From JAWWPG01 sp033850885 (GTDB lineage: Bacteria > Actinomycetota > Actinomycetes > Propionibacteriales > Nocardioidaceae): 15,151 bases of DNA. The stretch lies in NCBI GenBank assembly GCA_033850885.1, contig JAWWPG010000054.1, positions 1 through 15,151 on the forward strand, in the 5' to 3' direction. Under the pieces are notes generated by a model that was not told the origin of the DNA, did no database searches, and saw only the letters and a list, made by a program, of their open reading frames with translations. This document shows positions 15,137 to 15,151 of the stretch, in pieces (within the stretch, counting starts at the first letter, position 1; each line of letters begins with the position of its first letter). The position numbers and the translations under genes were made by a program.

Positions 15137-15151
15137 TGTGTTTGGGTGGTG

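Noticed and set aside
14979..15151. CRISPR array
   Set aside because: The repeat is 68 bp with only 4 bp between copies, there are no spacers, and no cas gene is nearby.

Overview
The window reads as a piece of a high-GC actinobacterial chromosome, most likely Nocardioidaceae or a close relative. That placement is inferred from strong GC bias, frequent GTG starts, and HemW, LepA and ribosomal protein S20 sequences of actinobacterial type; no database search was possible. In many actinobacteria rpsT, lepA, hemW, hrcA and dnaJ lie close together. Here rpsT, lepA and hemW are all present but separated by accessory genes, and an IS30-type transposase end sits just beyond hemW, where hrcA would often be found.

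Left part, mostly minus strand (1-7725): the C-terminal end of an IS30-family transposase (plus strand, cut by the window edge) faces the 3' end of hemW. Reading in the direction of transcription from right to left come lepA, an APH(6)-type antibiotic kinase homologue, a hairpin plus T-rich candidate terminator, a DEAD-box RNA helicase with a histidine-rich N-terminus, a long-chain acyl-CoA synthetase and hemW. A nested set of palindromes lies between lepA and the kinase gene.

Centre (7726-11206): a divergent intergenic region of about 215 bp separates lepA from two plus-strand phosphotransferase-fold genes that overlap by 4 bp (GTGA) and share an unusual Brenner-like motif, so they look like a coupled tandem pair. 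They converge on a YbdK-type glutamate-cysteine ligase homologue. A 22-bp tandem duplication covers the ligase stop codon.

Right part (11203-14588): an amidase-signature hydrolase, a GNAT-VOC fusion protein and the ligase form a tight minus-strand operon (24-bp gap, then another 4-bp GTGA overlap). A two-domain GNAT acetyltransferase is divergent from the amidase and has a promoter placed as for a leaderless mRNA. Together, the kinases, ligase, acetyltransferases, VOC domain and amidase form an islet of small-molecule modification enzymes inserted between the translation genes lepA and rpsT; the substrates cannot be read from sequence.

Right edge (14589-15151): rpsT with a recognisable extended -10 promoter and a structured leader, followed by a 68-bp direct repeat (two copies, 72-bp period). 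The repeat carries perfect 18-bp palindromes and ends in a perfect 32-bp palindrome. The array appears to run off the window edge. No tRNA, rRNA or CRISPR array was seen.
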